The notes below the pieces were generated by a model. That model did not search any database and was not told where the DNA came from. It saw only the letters and a list, made by a program, of their open reading frames with translations. This document shows, piece by piece, positions 21,198 to 31,951 of a stretch of 38,017 bases of DNA; the first letter of the stretch is position 1, and the number at the start of each line of letters is the position of its first letter. Source of the DNA: Nemertoderma westbladi (taxonomy: Eukaryota > Xenacoelomorpha > Nemertodermatida > Nemertodermatidae); contig JAUCBJ010002749.1 in assembly GCA_032718475.1 (NCBI GenBank), positions 1-38,017 of the forward strand, read 5' to 3'. A program made the position numbers and the translations under genes.

Positions 21198-23944
21198 CAC
21201 CACCAATATCCCTAGCCCGACGACAAGAAAATAAATAACATCTAACTTCAAGGAGAATCTCGTGACAAAACAGAATGAAATCGCAGTTTACAGTTTAATA
21301 CATACCTAATGCAGTAATAATAAAGTTGAAAATATTATTACGCTACCTATTCTGCTATTGGAGTGGTACTCGGGGGATAGGTAATAGGCTGATATGGAAT
21401 GTACATTGTATGATTTACTGACTGATTGATGGCCAAGGTGCCTAGTGAGTGCGTGATATGTATACCGTAGATGGTATGATATGCTGTGAGTTGTAGCTGT
21501 CAGCCTGTACAGTGTACAGGTGGTAGCAGTTCAATGATAGACGCAGTAAAATGATAGGACAAAGTTACCCAATATGCAATATTAAGCAATTTTAGGCAGT
21601 CTAACTTGACCTACGCAGATCCTAATGAAAATAAAATCGAATGCTCAAGAAAACTACTCAACGTATTCATGATAATATGCCCATGAACCCCGAACACAAT
21701 TTGTTTAGGCCTACTCAGTTAATCCAAGTCAGACTGCACAGGCGAAGTTTGGAAGGGTTCTTGAAGTAGCAAAATAACACCACAATTTAAATGGCCCGTT
21801 TGTAGATTTTATATGTCTGTCAGTCTGTTGTAGTAATAAGTATTCGAAAAACAAGACAAGGATAAGTTTTTCTTCAAATCAGTGCAAAAAAAATATGTTT
21901 TCATAGGCCTACTTCTTAGTTAGAAAAAAGAAACCCTACAGCCCTTTCCCAAAAAAGGCCAAAGTTACCTTGACAGGCCAAAGTTACCCAGTTCTACGGA
22001 TAGTTAGTCAGTTTCCGTTAGTGCATTACAGCATTACTACAGGCTGACAGGCTGACAGGGCACTACTCAGCCACCTGGCTACTGGAACGACACCCCAGCT
22101 GCCCAGCACTTCTTATATACTGCTGTACTGATATACCGGTACTGGTACATAATCTTGTATTACCTGATTACGTGTTAACTTTCGTTTATTGTTTTGGTTC
22201 TCCTAACTCCAAACTCGCCTCTGTAAGCTTGAAGCTGTAACCTGCTCCTTTCAGCCTTTACCGGTACTACTCAGCTACTATCAGACTATACTAACTAACC
22301 TCTGACTGTCTGAACCTGCCTACATCCACATGTCTATTATCAAATTCTAATGTAAAATGCAGTATTAACTGACTAAGGTACCGTTACTGCTGTAGCCTAC
22401 TGTACCGGTTGCCGGTAGTCGTATTCTGCTCTGGCATCTGGTAGGGGTAGGCCTATTTCAGTAGGCCTATTGCAGATGACACTACATACAGACATACTGA
22501 CATACATACATCAGTACATCCAGACATCAGTACGACTACAGGCTGACAGCGACAGGTCAACCTGTAGTTGAAACTTGATAGATAAGAAAAGCGGAAAAAT
22601 AGGAAAACCACTAACCAGTCAGCCAGTCGGCCATAACTTTAACTTTAATGTAACAATTTTCCGTATATACCGTACATTAATGTAATTACTCGGCCAGTCG
22701 GCCATATAATCCGTTACAGGATTATTTGTCAGTTTGTCATTCGTGGGGCCCGGGCGTGGCAGTAGGCAGACACAGAGCTAGGCTAGTCCACGAGTTAGGG
22801 AATGTTTTAAGTTTTATTTACCGGTAGTAGGCCTAATAAACAAGTTTCAGTTTCCACTCATAACGTCCACAAGGCAGCAAGGAGCCCTTAAAATAGCTAT
22901 TATTGGAAATATACCCTGATTGGTTGTAAATTAAATCAAAACCTATCGGGAAAAAGTGCAAGTAAATGTTTTAATAGCTTATTAAAACAACTACTGTATA
23001 AATGGAAATTGTAATATCTGAATATTACAAGGCTGCAAGGACATGGGCAGCACTTGGTGGTACTATTTTATTTTAACGTGCCGTATTATGTACTCTTGTA
23101 AAACGATGATCCCTGTAAAATACGATATAAATTGAAATATATCCGTTACAATTTATAAACCCACACCATCAAATTCCTCTTGACTTCAATTATCCGACCC
23201 TGATAATTGTAACGCATCCGTGTGTAGAATTCCTAAACTTTTGATAGACTATAGTATACTAGGTTTGGTTACATTTCATCAATGATTGACTGACTTATTA
23301 GCGTTCAAACATTTCCAACGACTACGGACGATCCATTAGTTATACCGCTACACCAAGGGTCACCTAGACTTCGTGGTTCGCCCTAGGCCATGGTTCGCCA
23401 CACAGTTAAACCGTCCGATGTATCCAGGAATTTATTTTTCATTGAAATACGACTTTCAAATTTCAATTAACTAAATCAATAAATTATTTCCTATTTACAA
23501 AATTAGGAATAATAAATGCGATTATGGGTTTACAATGATATTTTCCGTGTTATAGCCTATTTGACCAGACCACAGACTGCAAGTAAATAAACTGTACCAG
23601 ATTAGTTAATTGTTGATGAGTTTTATTTGATAACTGATATGTTGATCTCGTAGTGTTGACCCCCCCCCCCCCCCCCCCCCCCTCACACAGGATAAAAAAT
23701 AAATAATGAAAACCCACATTTTCGGTTCGCACTACGTTATTTTATATAAAATAGCATCCTAGCATAATTAATTGGAACAACATAATATGAAAAATATACT
23801 ATTATTACTATAATTGACATAATTTCACTGCATTGATCACTAGACGTTATTCACTAATTAAAGAATAGGGGAAATATAATAAATAAATGTAACTCAGTAA
23901 GGAAACTTTGAATGAAAGAGCCGATTAATTTAACGGCCCAACAT
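21198..23944. other. Gene-free stretch
   Basis: No coding frame with a motif. It is rich in the words TAGGCCTA, ACCGGT and short CAGTAC/GACAGG repeats. AGGCCAAAGTTACC is repeated near 21957 and 21978. A run of about 23 C lies near 23660-23682. ACTTCGTGGTTCGCCCTAGG near 23368 resembles the terminus shared by other repeats in this window. Confidence 0.5.
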
Positions 23945-23994
23945 AATGGGTTCCCAAGTGAAACCGTTGTTATATTTCACTTGGGAACCCCATT
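23945..23994. repeat. Short perfect-stem inverted repeat
   Basis: AATGGGTTCCCAAGTGAAA is followed 11 bases later by its complement with one extra C. This forms a strong hairpin at the left edge of the 300-bp duplicated block. Confidence 0.8.
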
Positions 23995-24274
23995 TATTAT
24001 TATTACTCAACAGAAACTACCCTGTCTGGTTAACCAGTGCAAATGCTATCTGTGACTTAAAATAAATAAAATAAAGGCAATTTTCAATAACTGTATTTAG
24101 GTTAACAAAAAGGCAATTTGTTTAGAAGGCGATGCAGTTCAACTTATTTAGACTCACTATGGAAATATCGATATATGTCTCTTTCAAAAGTCGTCAAAAG
24201 ATGAAAAAATATAACTCAAACAATGAATGAATGGCTATTGGCTACTATTACAGACATAGACTGACCCGACATAC
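23975..24274 (+). repeat. 300-bp dispersed repeat, copy 1
   Basis: This block matches 36793-37083 in the same orientation along its whole length, with scattered substitutions and small indels (shared words such as TTATTATTATTACTCAACAG, GTTAACCAGTGCAAATGCTA and AATGAATGAATGGCTATTGG). It lies downstream of EDEM1. No coding frame. The second copy is cut at its right end by a LINE tail, so the repeat is older than that LINE. Confidence 0.88.
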
Positions 24275-24405
24275 CAATATGATAATCAATACATTAAAGG
24301 CGAAAACCAAAGAAGTTATTATTGTGGGTAAATAATAATTGAATTTCATTTGTTAAATAAACTCCGAGAGATGAGTGACTACATTATTAGTGAAGCTGTT
24401 AACAC

Positions 24406-24411
24406 TTTATT
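24406..24411 (-). terminator. Polyadenylation signal for EDEM1
   Basis: TTTATT on the plus strand reads AATAAA on the minus strand, about 180 bases after the EDEM1 stop. This is a plausible end for its transcript. Confidence 0.5.
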
Positions 24412-24588
24412 GTAAGATACTAACTATTGATACAGCGATTAACCTACACCAATAAACACCTTGGGAAAAATACTATTCATAATTTTGAGTTTACTTTCAC
24501 TTTATCACTGAGAGGTGATATCATCAGAAAGTTAAATACATTTATATTGAAACGGGCCCAGTTCAGTAAGCAATACAACTAGATAAGA

Positions 24589-26298
24589 TTAGCTTAATCC
24601 CACCATTTGGTTAATTTGATTGAAATAAACCTCTTTGAGTGGAACACCGAATTCAAAGTTCCCTAAATTATTGCAGCTATTAATATTAGCTCTGGTATTA
24701 TTACCATGTGAAAATTTATGGCCGTGGTCAGACTTTTTGTAACCATGGCTACAGCGACTAGCGGTAGTTCGAACTGACAAGGGAAATATATGTCCCTGGG
24801 TAGAAAATATATATTTACCATAATTAATATTAAAATAATTATCTTCGTCGAACAAAAGATATAAATATTTCACTGTTTCGCTCAGGAAGAACGACTCCAT
24901 GCGGTCTTCCTGTTGCTTAGTAACCACGCTATGTAGTGTGGCGTAGCCGCACGGGGTACGTGCGTGGGCGTTTAAATCCTCGAGTATTTCCCGACCGACG
25001 TGCAGGTAGAATGGGCTTTTAGTCGCGCGGTATAGCAGATAGGTGCTCTCGGCTAGCTCGGGTCGCAGCGGGTAGAACTCCAACTGAGGAACGCGGGACT
25101 TCCAGTTCCACCGTTCCGGGGTCCCTTTGTACCGCCGCCACAACGCGAAATAAACCGCGTGGGTGCAGACAGCCGAGTCGATATCGCCCGAGAGGACCTG
25201 GAGTCCCGCTAACGAGGCCTGGAGCGCATCGATCCAATGGGTAGCGAGTTTATCTGGGTCGGTTAGCTCCACGTTAACGTATAGCGGGGGTCGCCCGTCG
25301 CCTTGGTTACAACGAGCGCGACCTATACGCACGTGGTCCTCTATAGCGGACATCGCGGCGTTAAACATATCGAGATGACTCGAGTTGTCTAGAAGGATGG
25401 CGGACTTTAGCAGGTACTCGTAGAATGAGTCCATTCCCGCGCCTAGGCCAGACATGTTGTCGAGCCAAGCCCCCGAAGCCGCGTCTATCCGGTTGCCTAG
25501 GAGACCGCGGGACGAGCGACGGGCGTACAGCGCGCGGACGGCCGCGTTCGCGGCGTTCTCGTACACCGGGTCGCATAGCAACCGAGATAGCGCGCCCAAC
25601 TCTAGGGTGAGCGAGCCGGCGCCCGCTAGACAGGTGACGTTGGAGTAGCGATGGTCTGCGGTGCCGTTGCGTAGGTTGACTCTGGGGTAGGGGATCCCGA
25701 AAGGTGAGTCCTCTAGGGCGGACAGCACCCTATTGGCTAAGTCGTGCGCCAATTCCAGAAGGTTTTTATCGTCGTAATTCCGAGGCCGTAAATCTCCGAA
25801 AGGGAAACTTTTATCCTCGATTAGCAGATGGGCCGACAACAAACCTCCTATTATACGAATAGTCGCTTCGAACACTTGCACAGTAACTCCGCTGTCGTTG
25901 TGAAACGATAAACTGTCTAGGATTTTCCCGGCAGCGCTTTTGAACTCGGAGACGTTACCAACCACGATTAGAGTGTCTAGACTATCAACCAGGGTGAGCT
26001 GCCAGTTGCCGAGTACGTCGTTAATGTTAATGTTGCCAGGTACTTGGGTGTCTGCCCCTCTACCAGTGCAGTTGATAGGGTTGAGTTCGTCACTGGGGTA
26101 GGCGTACTTCATATAACTATTATAACCATGGTAGAACATTTCCTTCGAGGCGACGCCCAACTTACGACGTAATGAACGCGGGAAACATGAATATTTAGAT
26201 TCATATTCGCTACCAAATCCTGTTAATGGAGATAGAGAGACATTGCGAGTTATATAAAGCAGAATGACGATAATTATGTGAAGTTTCAATAAAGTCAT
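24589..26298 (-). CDS. EDEM1: EDEM1, ER degradation-enhancing alpha-mannosidase-like protein (GH47)
   Basis: The 569-residue protein acts in the ER lumen, trimming or recognising mannose on misfolded glycoproteins so that they go to ER-associated degradation. Residues 1-22 are hydrophobic (LLKLHIIIVILLYITRNVSL), a signal peptide or anchor. The GH47 domain follows: MFYHGYNSYMKYAYPSDELN (54-73), NINDVLGNWQLTLVDSLDTL (91-110), VFEATIRIIGGLLSAH with acidic E144, GIPYPRVNLRNG, GLGAGMDSFYEYLLKSA with D290, LRPELAESTYLLYRATKSPF with E414/E417, and MESFFLSETVKYLYLLFDED (467-486). The end VYFNQINQMVGLS matches the EDEM1 C-terminus rather than EDEM2 or EDEM3. About nine N-glycosylation sequons are present. 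An in-frame TAA lies nine bases before the ATG, which supports this start. Human EDEM1 is 657 residues with a longer N-terminus; the gene here has no intron. Confidence 0.96.
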   Translation of the reverse strand: MTLLKLHIIIVILLYITRNVSLSPLTGFGSEYESKYSCFPRSLRRKLGVASKEMFYHGYNSYMKYAYPSDELNPINCTGRGADTQVPGNININDVLGNWQLTLVDSLDTLIVVGNVSEFKSAAGKILDSLSFHNDSGVTVQVFEATIRIIGGLLSAHLLIEDKSFPFGDLRPRNYDDKNLLELAHDLANRVLSALEDSPFGIPYPRVNLRNGTADHRYSNVTCLAGAGSLTLELGALSRLLCDPVYENAANAAVRALYARRSSRGLLGNRIDAASGAWLDNMSGLGAGMDSFYEYLLKSAILLDNSSHLDMFNAAMSAIEDHVRIGRARCNQGDGRPPLYVNVELTDPDKLATHWIDALQASLAGLQVLSGDIDSAVCTHAVYFALWRRYKGTPERWNWKSRVPQLEFYPLRPELAESTYLLYRATKSPFYLHVGREILEDLNAHARTPCGYATLHSVVTKQQEDRMESFFLSETVKYLYLLFDEDNYFNINYGKYIFSTQGHIFPLSVRTTASRCSHGYKKSDHGHKFSHGNNTRANINSCNNLGNFEFGVPLKEVYFNQINQMVGLS

Positions 26299-26931
26299 TG
26301 CGCCTTAAACTGTTGTTACACATTAACTGCATTTTCTGATTATGTACCGTACTGCTGTACTGCGTAGACGTACAGTTTGCAGTTCTCACTTGGTTTAGCA
26401 CTGTGCAGAAGGTTTTGTTGGGGCGGCTGTCTTATTAGTTAACATTAACAATCAATCAATTTTCATCACTATCAGCTGTTCTTAATAAAGCCCACGAGTC
26501 ACTAGTGCCCGGGAACCATGTCTGCAAGTGAGACGTTAGTGCCTGCGAGACTCGCAAGTTATTAGTGCTCGCGTTGTATTTGATTTGGAAGAAACAGTAC
26601 ACACTGTTGTTGTTGTTGTACACTGTACACAGTATGTATGTATTGGTAAATTGTGTGAAGCCAGACGAACTCATTAAATGTGGGTTTGTTGCATTATTGT
26701 TGGATGACCAAGATTGTCACCTCTCCAGGACCCTATTGTACAGTAGCAATCACTATCCCATACATTCGGCCTATACTTCGAATACAACGCTTCGTTCGCT
26801 CCCAGTAACAATGTTTAACCGTTTCCTAATAAACTTAAATTTAATATGTTCACACTTCACCAGCGATAACAGGATATGATAAGGCAATCCGTTTTCTTCT
26901 TACTTATACCCTATTCAACCAAAGTCGTCGA
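26299..26931. other. EDEM1 upstream region
   Basis: This should contain the EDEM1 promoter and leader. No TATA box or ER-stress element was identified with confidence. Open frames are short and without motifs. Confidence 0.4.
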
Positions 26932-26950
26932 CAACGGCATCCTCCATTTA
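26932..26950. repeat. Target duplication of LINE A, left copy
   Basis: CAACGGCATCCTCCATTTA is repeated exactly at 29860-29878. The two copies border the LINE body precisely, so they are the target-site duplication. Confidence 0.95.
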
Positions 26951-29859
26951 CTACTACTACTACTAGGTCGAGCGAACTCGGACAGTGGAAATGAGATCCT
27001 TCCAGGCTTCCCGATTCTCCATAGTTGTCGCAATTTCGTTTCTCCCAAGTTCAGTATCCCTTTCAAGTTGATCTATATATGTTATGGCAGGTCGTCCACG
27101 ACTACGCTTTCCATGAGTTGGTTGCCAGAGAAGTAGATCTGGTATGACCTCGTCTTTACTTCGCCAGCAGTGCCCACTGAATCTTAATCTGCGTTCACGG
27201 AGGGTGGTTGATACAGGTGGTATTGTACCATAAAGCTATCGGCGTTTGTCATGCGTTGTCTCCAGCTGATGTTTAGGGCTGCCCTTAGTAGTCTTGTGTA
27301 GCAACCATCAATTCGTTGTTCAAGTGATTTAGTCAGCGTCCAGGTCTCACCCCCGTATAAAAATACACTTTCCACTGTGGCTCGAAAGAACTTAGTCTTC
27401 AGGTGCCTGGAGAGATCTGATTTCCAGATGATATCCATTTTTGATAGAGCTACCCAAGCCTTTGCTTTCCTAACTTCTATGTCCTTTTTGCTACTCTCTA
27501 TCCATGATCCAAGGTACTGGAAGTCATCGACCTTCCTTAGTTGATTATTATCAATGGTTGTCAAGTTTCCATCAACATTAAAGGTCATGATTTCGGTCTT
27601 GGTAGCATTTGTATGCAATCCAACCTCTTTAGCAGCCCTCTCCACTTTATTTAGTAGAAGCTGTGCATCTGCTAGCGTATTAGAGAGCAGGGCGATGTCA
27701 TCCGCAAAGTCGGTGTCTGTGACTGTAGTTGCCGGATATCTACTACTTCTGCGTTCTTGAAGTGTGAATCCCAGATCTTCACCCTTTGTGGCCGTCCTCA
27801 TTGCGTAATCCAGCACAATTACAAATAGTAATGGTGCTAATGTGTCACCTTGCAGTACGCCAGCCAGGATTGAGAAAAACTCAGTTTCACTGTCTGGTGA
27901 GAGTACCTGCGCTTCTGTGTCACAATATAACAATCCAATGCCAGCAACAATTACTTCTGGTATTCCATAAGCTCTTAGGATTTCAAGCATTTTACCTCTA
28001 TGGATGGAGTCGAATGCCTTCTTGAAGTCCACAAAAGTCATGACTGCGGGGAGATTCTTTGACTTAATTCCTTCAATCAGTCTCCGTAGTGCAAGTATCT
28101 GAGCTATTGTTGATCTACTTGGTCGAAATCCGTTTTGGCTCTTACGCAGTAGTTTCTCTATGTGAGGCCTAATCCTATATAGAATCATTTTATTGTATAT
28201 TTTGGCAGCTACCACAAGCAGACAGATCCCACGATAGTTTGTTGGTATGCCGAGGTCTGCTTTCTTGGGGAGGGGCTTTAGTTGACCTTTAGTCCAAATT
28301 GGTGGTGGCATTTCCCCTTTTAACATCCGGTTGCAAACATTCAATAATGGTCTGTTTAGCACTCCGGTTTTCCATACATCCGCTGGGATTTCATCTAATC
28401 CACTCGCTTTATTATTGGACATGCTTTTAATGCTTCTTTGGAGTTCGGCAGGTGTGAAGTCCCCTGTTTCTATAGGTAATGTCTTGTCATATATTTTCCT
28501 TGTAGGGCTGACCTCGATGTTTGGTGGCTGCCCAAGCAAGTTGCTGAAGTGATTTTTCCACTTCCCAACACGTTCTTCAGGACTATCGGCTTTGAGGCGC
28601 CCCTTTGCACAACTTTTCCGACCAGATACCTCATTTACAGTTTGCCAGGTAAGTCTTGATTGTTGCTGTATGTGAGCAGTTGTAATTGCTTCAGTTTTAT
28701 CCTGTATGTACTTTTCCTGGCTGATGTTGTAGGCCAATTTAAGATCGTCCTTAGCTTTCTCAACCTTGTTAATGTTTTCGGTTGTTGGTTGTTCGGTTTT
28801 AACTTTGTAGGCTATCTTAAGATCTTCTCTCTTACAAGTAACCTCAGAGTTTTGCCATGGCACATACTGTTTTCGTTTAGGTTTCTGGTGGATATGCCTC
28901 TTAGCTGATTCCTTGTGGGCTGTTATTATATTCTGGTATATTGAATCGGTGGATTGGTCTTCATCCATTGACTGAAGTGCTTCAAAGCGGTTTTGAACTT
29001 CTACTGTATAAGCATCCTTTACAGCATTGTCAGTTCTGAGTTTCTCCCAGTCATAGTTGATTTGCTTGCTTGTCCTGGGTTTGCTGGCTCTCAAACTGAG
29101 TCTGATCTCTGCAGTCACAATTCTGTGGTCCGAACCAATTAGGTTGAACGAGCTGTATGCCTCGCAGTTGATCATGCTATTTCTCCACTTTTTGTTTATA
29201 AGGATGTAATCCAGTTGTGCTTTGGTTCCATTAGGGTATTGAAAGGTCCATAGCTTCCCCTTACTCTTTTCGAATGTGTTGTTTGTTGGTATCAATTCAC
29301 ATTCTTCCATTAGGTCTAAAAGTAAGTACCCATTTCTGTTAGAACTGGTGTTATAGGTGTAACCCTTGATGTCTTCTGGGCCAATTTGCGCATTCAGGTC
29401 ACCAGCAATGACTTTAACATTGTGTTTCGGGATGTCCTTAATAAGTCCAGTCAGTTCTTCATAAAACTTGACTGCTTGTTCTGGCTCTGATGCATTGGTT
29501 GGACTGTAGCAACATATAACTGTTGTCTTGGGATTCCCATCAAATGTTGCGATCATAACCCTGGAATTTATAGATTCGATGTTGTTTAGGGTCTTAAGTG
29601 CAAATGGGCTTAGCAGAATTCCTACTCCACCAATTGATGCATTGGCCGAGTTTCTTACTGCTGAGCTTGTTACTAACGTCCATCCATTTCCAATGTCATT
29701 GTACTTCATGGCAGTGTCTTCATGACAAATCCGATGTTCTTGGATGCAGATGATGTCGATGTTATATTCCATTGCCAGAGCGACCATGTCACCCTGTTTG
29801 CTCTGTGCTTTCAGCGTGCGTGCGTTCATTGTAGCAATCTTTAGTGTCTTTTTACATTT
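26951..29859 (-). mobile_element. Near-complete LINE (family A), 2.9 kb
   Basis: The body lies between two 19-bp direct repeats. On the minus strand it begins GAAATGTAAAAAGACAC with only about 30 bases before the first ATG of the endonuclease frame. It ends with (TAG)4-5 at 26951-26965, and the last TAG-type codon of the coding frame is already part of that tail. It therefore has almost no untranslated regions, as in RTE-like non-LTR elements; the clade is not certain. One frameshift near the C-terminus is the only clear lesion. Confidence 0.93.
26963..29829 (-). pseudogene. LINE A polyprotein: AP endonuclease plus reverse transcriptase, one frameshift
   Basis: The ATG at 29829 starts MNARTLKAQSKQ. 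The open frame continues leftwards beyond it to 29943 only because the adjoining TIR element is also open. Numbered from 29943, the endonuclease shows IQEHR (E69), GDLNAQ (D182, N184) and GSDHR (D272, H273). The reverse transcriptase shows NKASGLDEIP, NGFRPSRST, TFVDFKKAFDS (D639), GVLQGDTLAPLLF and TDFADDIALL (D748, D749). These are all residues needed for target-primed reverse transcription. The tail YLGSWIESSKKDIEVRKAKA and LYGGETWTLTKSLEQRIDG follows. At about 27225-27235 an indel shifts the frame; the other frame continues IPPVSTTLRERRLRFSGHCW and LLLWQPTHGKRSRGRPAIT to the stop at 26963-26965. Confidence 0.93.
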
Positions 29860-29878
29860 CAACGGCATCCTCCATTTA
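29860..29878. repeat. Target duplication of LINE A, right copy
   Basis: Exact copy of 26932-26950, at the 5' end of the LINE. Eleven bases further right lies the target duplication of the next TIR element, so two insertions sit nearly side by side. Confidence 0.95.
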
Positions 29879-29892
29879 ACATACACACTATA

Positions 29893-30257
29893 GGGGCCGT
29901 CCAAGTATGACGTCCCCCCTCCCTCCCCTAAATCAGATGTCATCAGATAGGCGTTGACCCCCCCCCCCCCCCCCCCCCCTAAATCAGATTAAACAAATTT
30001 TCGCGTCCTAATCACTGAAACATGGTGACTGGTAACTGAAACAGAAGGTCGTGCTACGGGCCTTCTGGGGCTTCGAACAATTAAAATAGGCAAGCTTTTA
30101 CTCTTCTGCTCTATCTCTTCTAGCACCTATAAATGAACATGCTGACGTCAGATTTTGGCTGACCCCCTCCCCTCCCCTCATCAGCACGTCATCAGATTTT
30201 CCCAACCCCCCCCCCCCCCCCCCCCCTAAAGTGCTGACGTCATACTTGGACGGCCCC
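29893..30257. mobile_element. 365-bp TIR miniature element, copy 2
   Basis: Same ends as the element at 2508-2994 (GGGGCCGTCCAAGTATGACG and its inverse) and the same internal words (CACTGAAACATGGTGACTGG, GAAGGTCGTGCTACGGGCCT). About 110 bp of the middle is missing compared with copy 1, and two C runs have expanded (29960-29978 and 30207-30226). ATA flanks both ends (29890-29892 and 30258-30260). Confidence 0.92.
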
Positions 30258-31400
30258 ATACAGTAACTAAAAGTACTAATTTACTTTTAATTCGTCGAGA
30301 AAATGTCATACAGACGATTGAGTATTATTCTTGAAATCATTAATTCATTATTTACAAATTAGTTAGTGCGTCCTCGGACGATTATAGTACTGCACCTTGT
30401 TTTATTATTACAGGCTGGCCCTGACACCGCAGCAAAGTTAAACAATTTATTTAAACTTAGGGCCTACTCAATCAACAGTAGGTTATTCAATCAAACGCCT
30501 CTGCTGAATCCTCATTCCTTTAGGGCAGTATTAGGGTTGGTGGGTCAAAAAAATGTCAAGAACCAAATTTGATGTGCTTTTGTGCACAATTTTTTTATAC
30601 TGATTCTGAATAAAAAAAGTTTTTCGATATCTGTTTTAGTTTTGTAGATATAGACGATTTTGTCAAGCCGACTAGACATAAAATTTCACAATTTTAGCAA
30701 ATTTTTTTGAGATTTTGAACCAACAACGGCTACATACTATAGTTTCAGAATAAAAATACACTAAATGGGATGATTGCCACGAGCGGGAAATTCAAACTGC
30801 ATAATATTGCATTTACAAAGTTCATTCAGTTAATCAGTTAGGCAGTCCACAGTCGGTCTTATAAGGTATCAGCATGGCTTACTATATTTATAGTAGGCCA
30901 TAAAGTAATGGCCGTAAATTTAATTTTAAATTTAAAGGCCGTAAATATAGTAGGCCATGGTATCAGTCAGAGTGTAGTCCATAGACATTTTTGACATTTG
31001 GCAGTCTGTCAGTAGGTGTGTAGGACTTACAGGTACAGTTCTTTAGTTGAGTCAAGTTTGTTAGTCTGGCAGTCTGGTCAGTTAGTACAAATATAGCTGT
31101 ATTGATAAACAGTATTCATACAGTAGTAGCGTATCGGTAGCGGTACCTACTTCATACTTCCTGATATCTGTTATTTTTTTTTTTTGCTATTGTTTTAGTT
31201 TAGTATATATTTATTACATTATGTCGCCACCAATAGATAGAGTGAGAGAGAGATTAATTAAGACAAAAAACCGATGATTAATCAAAATAGCAATACAGGC
31301 AGATACCAATAGCAAAACAGGTGCCCTGAAAACCCATTGGTCAGGGCAGAATCCATTAGCCTTCTCTCAATCTATCTGTAGGTAATACCACTGGTTGGGT
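30258..31400. other. Gene-free stretch
   Basis: AT-rich and without a recognisable gene. Around 30880-30960 the words AGTAGGCCATA, GGCCGTAAATTTAA and their inverses form a local imperfect hairpin. Open frames are short. Confidence 0.5.
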
Positions 31401-31690
31401 GTATTCTCAGCCCGCGAGTATTCTTAGACCGCGGGTATTCTTAGCCCGCGGGTATTCTTAGCCCGCGAGTATTCTTAGACCGCGGGTATTCTTAGCCCGC
31501 GAGTATTCTTAGCCCGCGGGTATTCTTAGCCCGCGAGTATTCTTAGCCCGCGGGTATTCTTAGCCCGCGAGTATTCTTAAGCTGTTTCAGATGCGTATTG
31601 GGGGAACCAAAACAATAAACGTTATTGTTTTGCGGGCTAAGAATACCCACGGGCTTAGAATACTCGCGGACTAAGAATACTCGCGTGCTA
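31401..31690. repeat. 17-bp tandem array with an inverted partner array
   Basis: About ten and a half units of GTATTCTTAGCCCGCGA/G (17 bp; C or A at one position, A or G at the last) fill 31401-31580. After a spacer holding the palindrome AAAACAATAA-ACG-TTATTGTTTT (31609-31631), three to four units follow on the opposite strand at 31632-31690 (GCGGGCTAAGAATAC). The whole can fold into a large hairpin. Confidence 0.92.
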
Positions 31691-31951
31691 ATAATTCCTG
31701 AAAGCATACCACTGTAACTACAATTTCTGCTTAGTACACAGGCATCTCAAACTCCGAGTGGCCGCTTTTGTTTAATGGTATCGTATCTGTAAGGTTTTGT
31801 ATTAAGGTATATCTATAAGACCCAGAGTTCTATGTGCAATACCGGACTCAGACTTGTGCTATTACTGGTAACTGTTTACTACCTATTCTATATATATTAT
31901 ATTATACATGGATGCAAAGACAAGAAGCTAGTTTTCTCCGAACGTCCAGGT
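31691..31951. other. Short unannotated stretch
   Basis: No coding frame or repeat recognised between the 17-bp array and the LINE tail. Confidence 0.4.

Noticed and set aside
30366-30572. A 68-codon frame with a hydrophobic start
   Set aside because: It begins with GTG, not an animal start codon, and shows no further motif.
31401-31690. CRISPR-like regular repeats
   Set aside because: The 17-bp units are back to back with no unique spacers, and the genome is animal; this is a simple tandem array.
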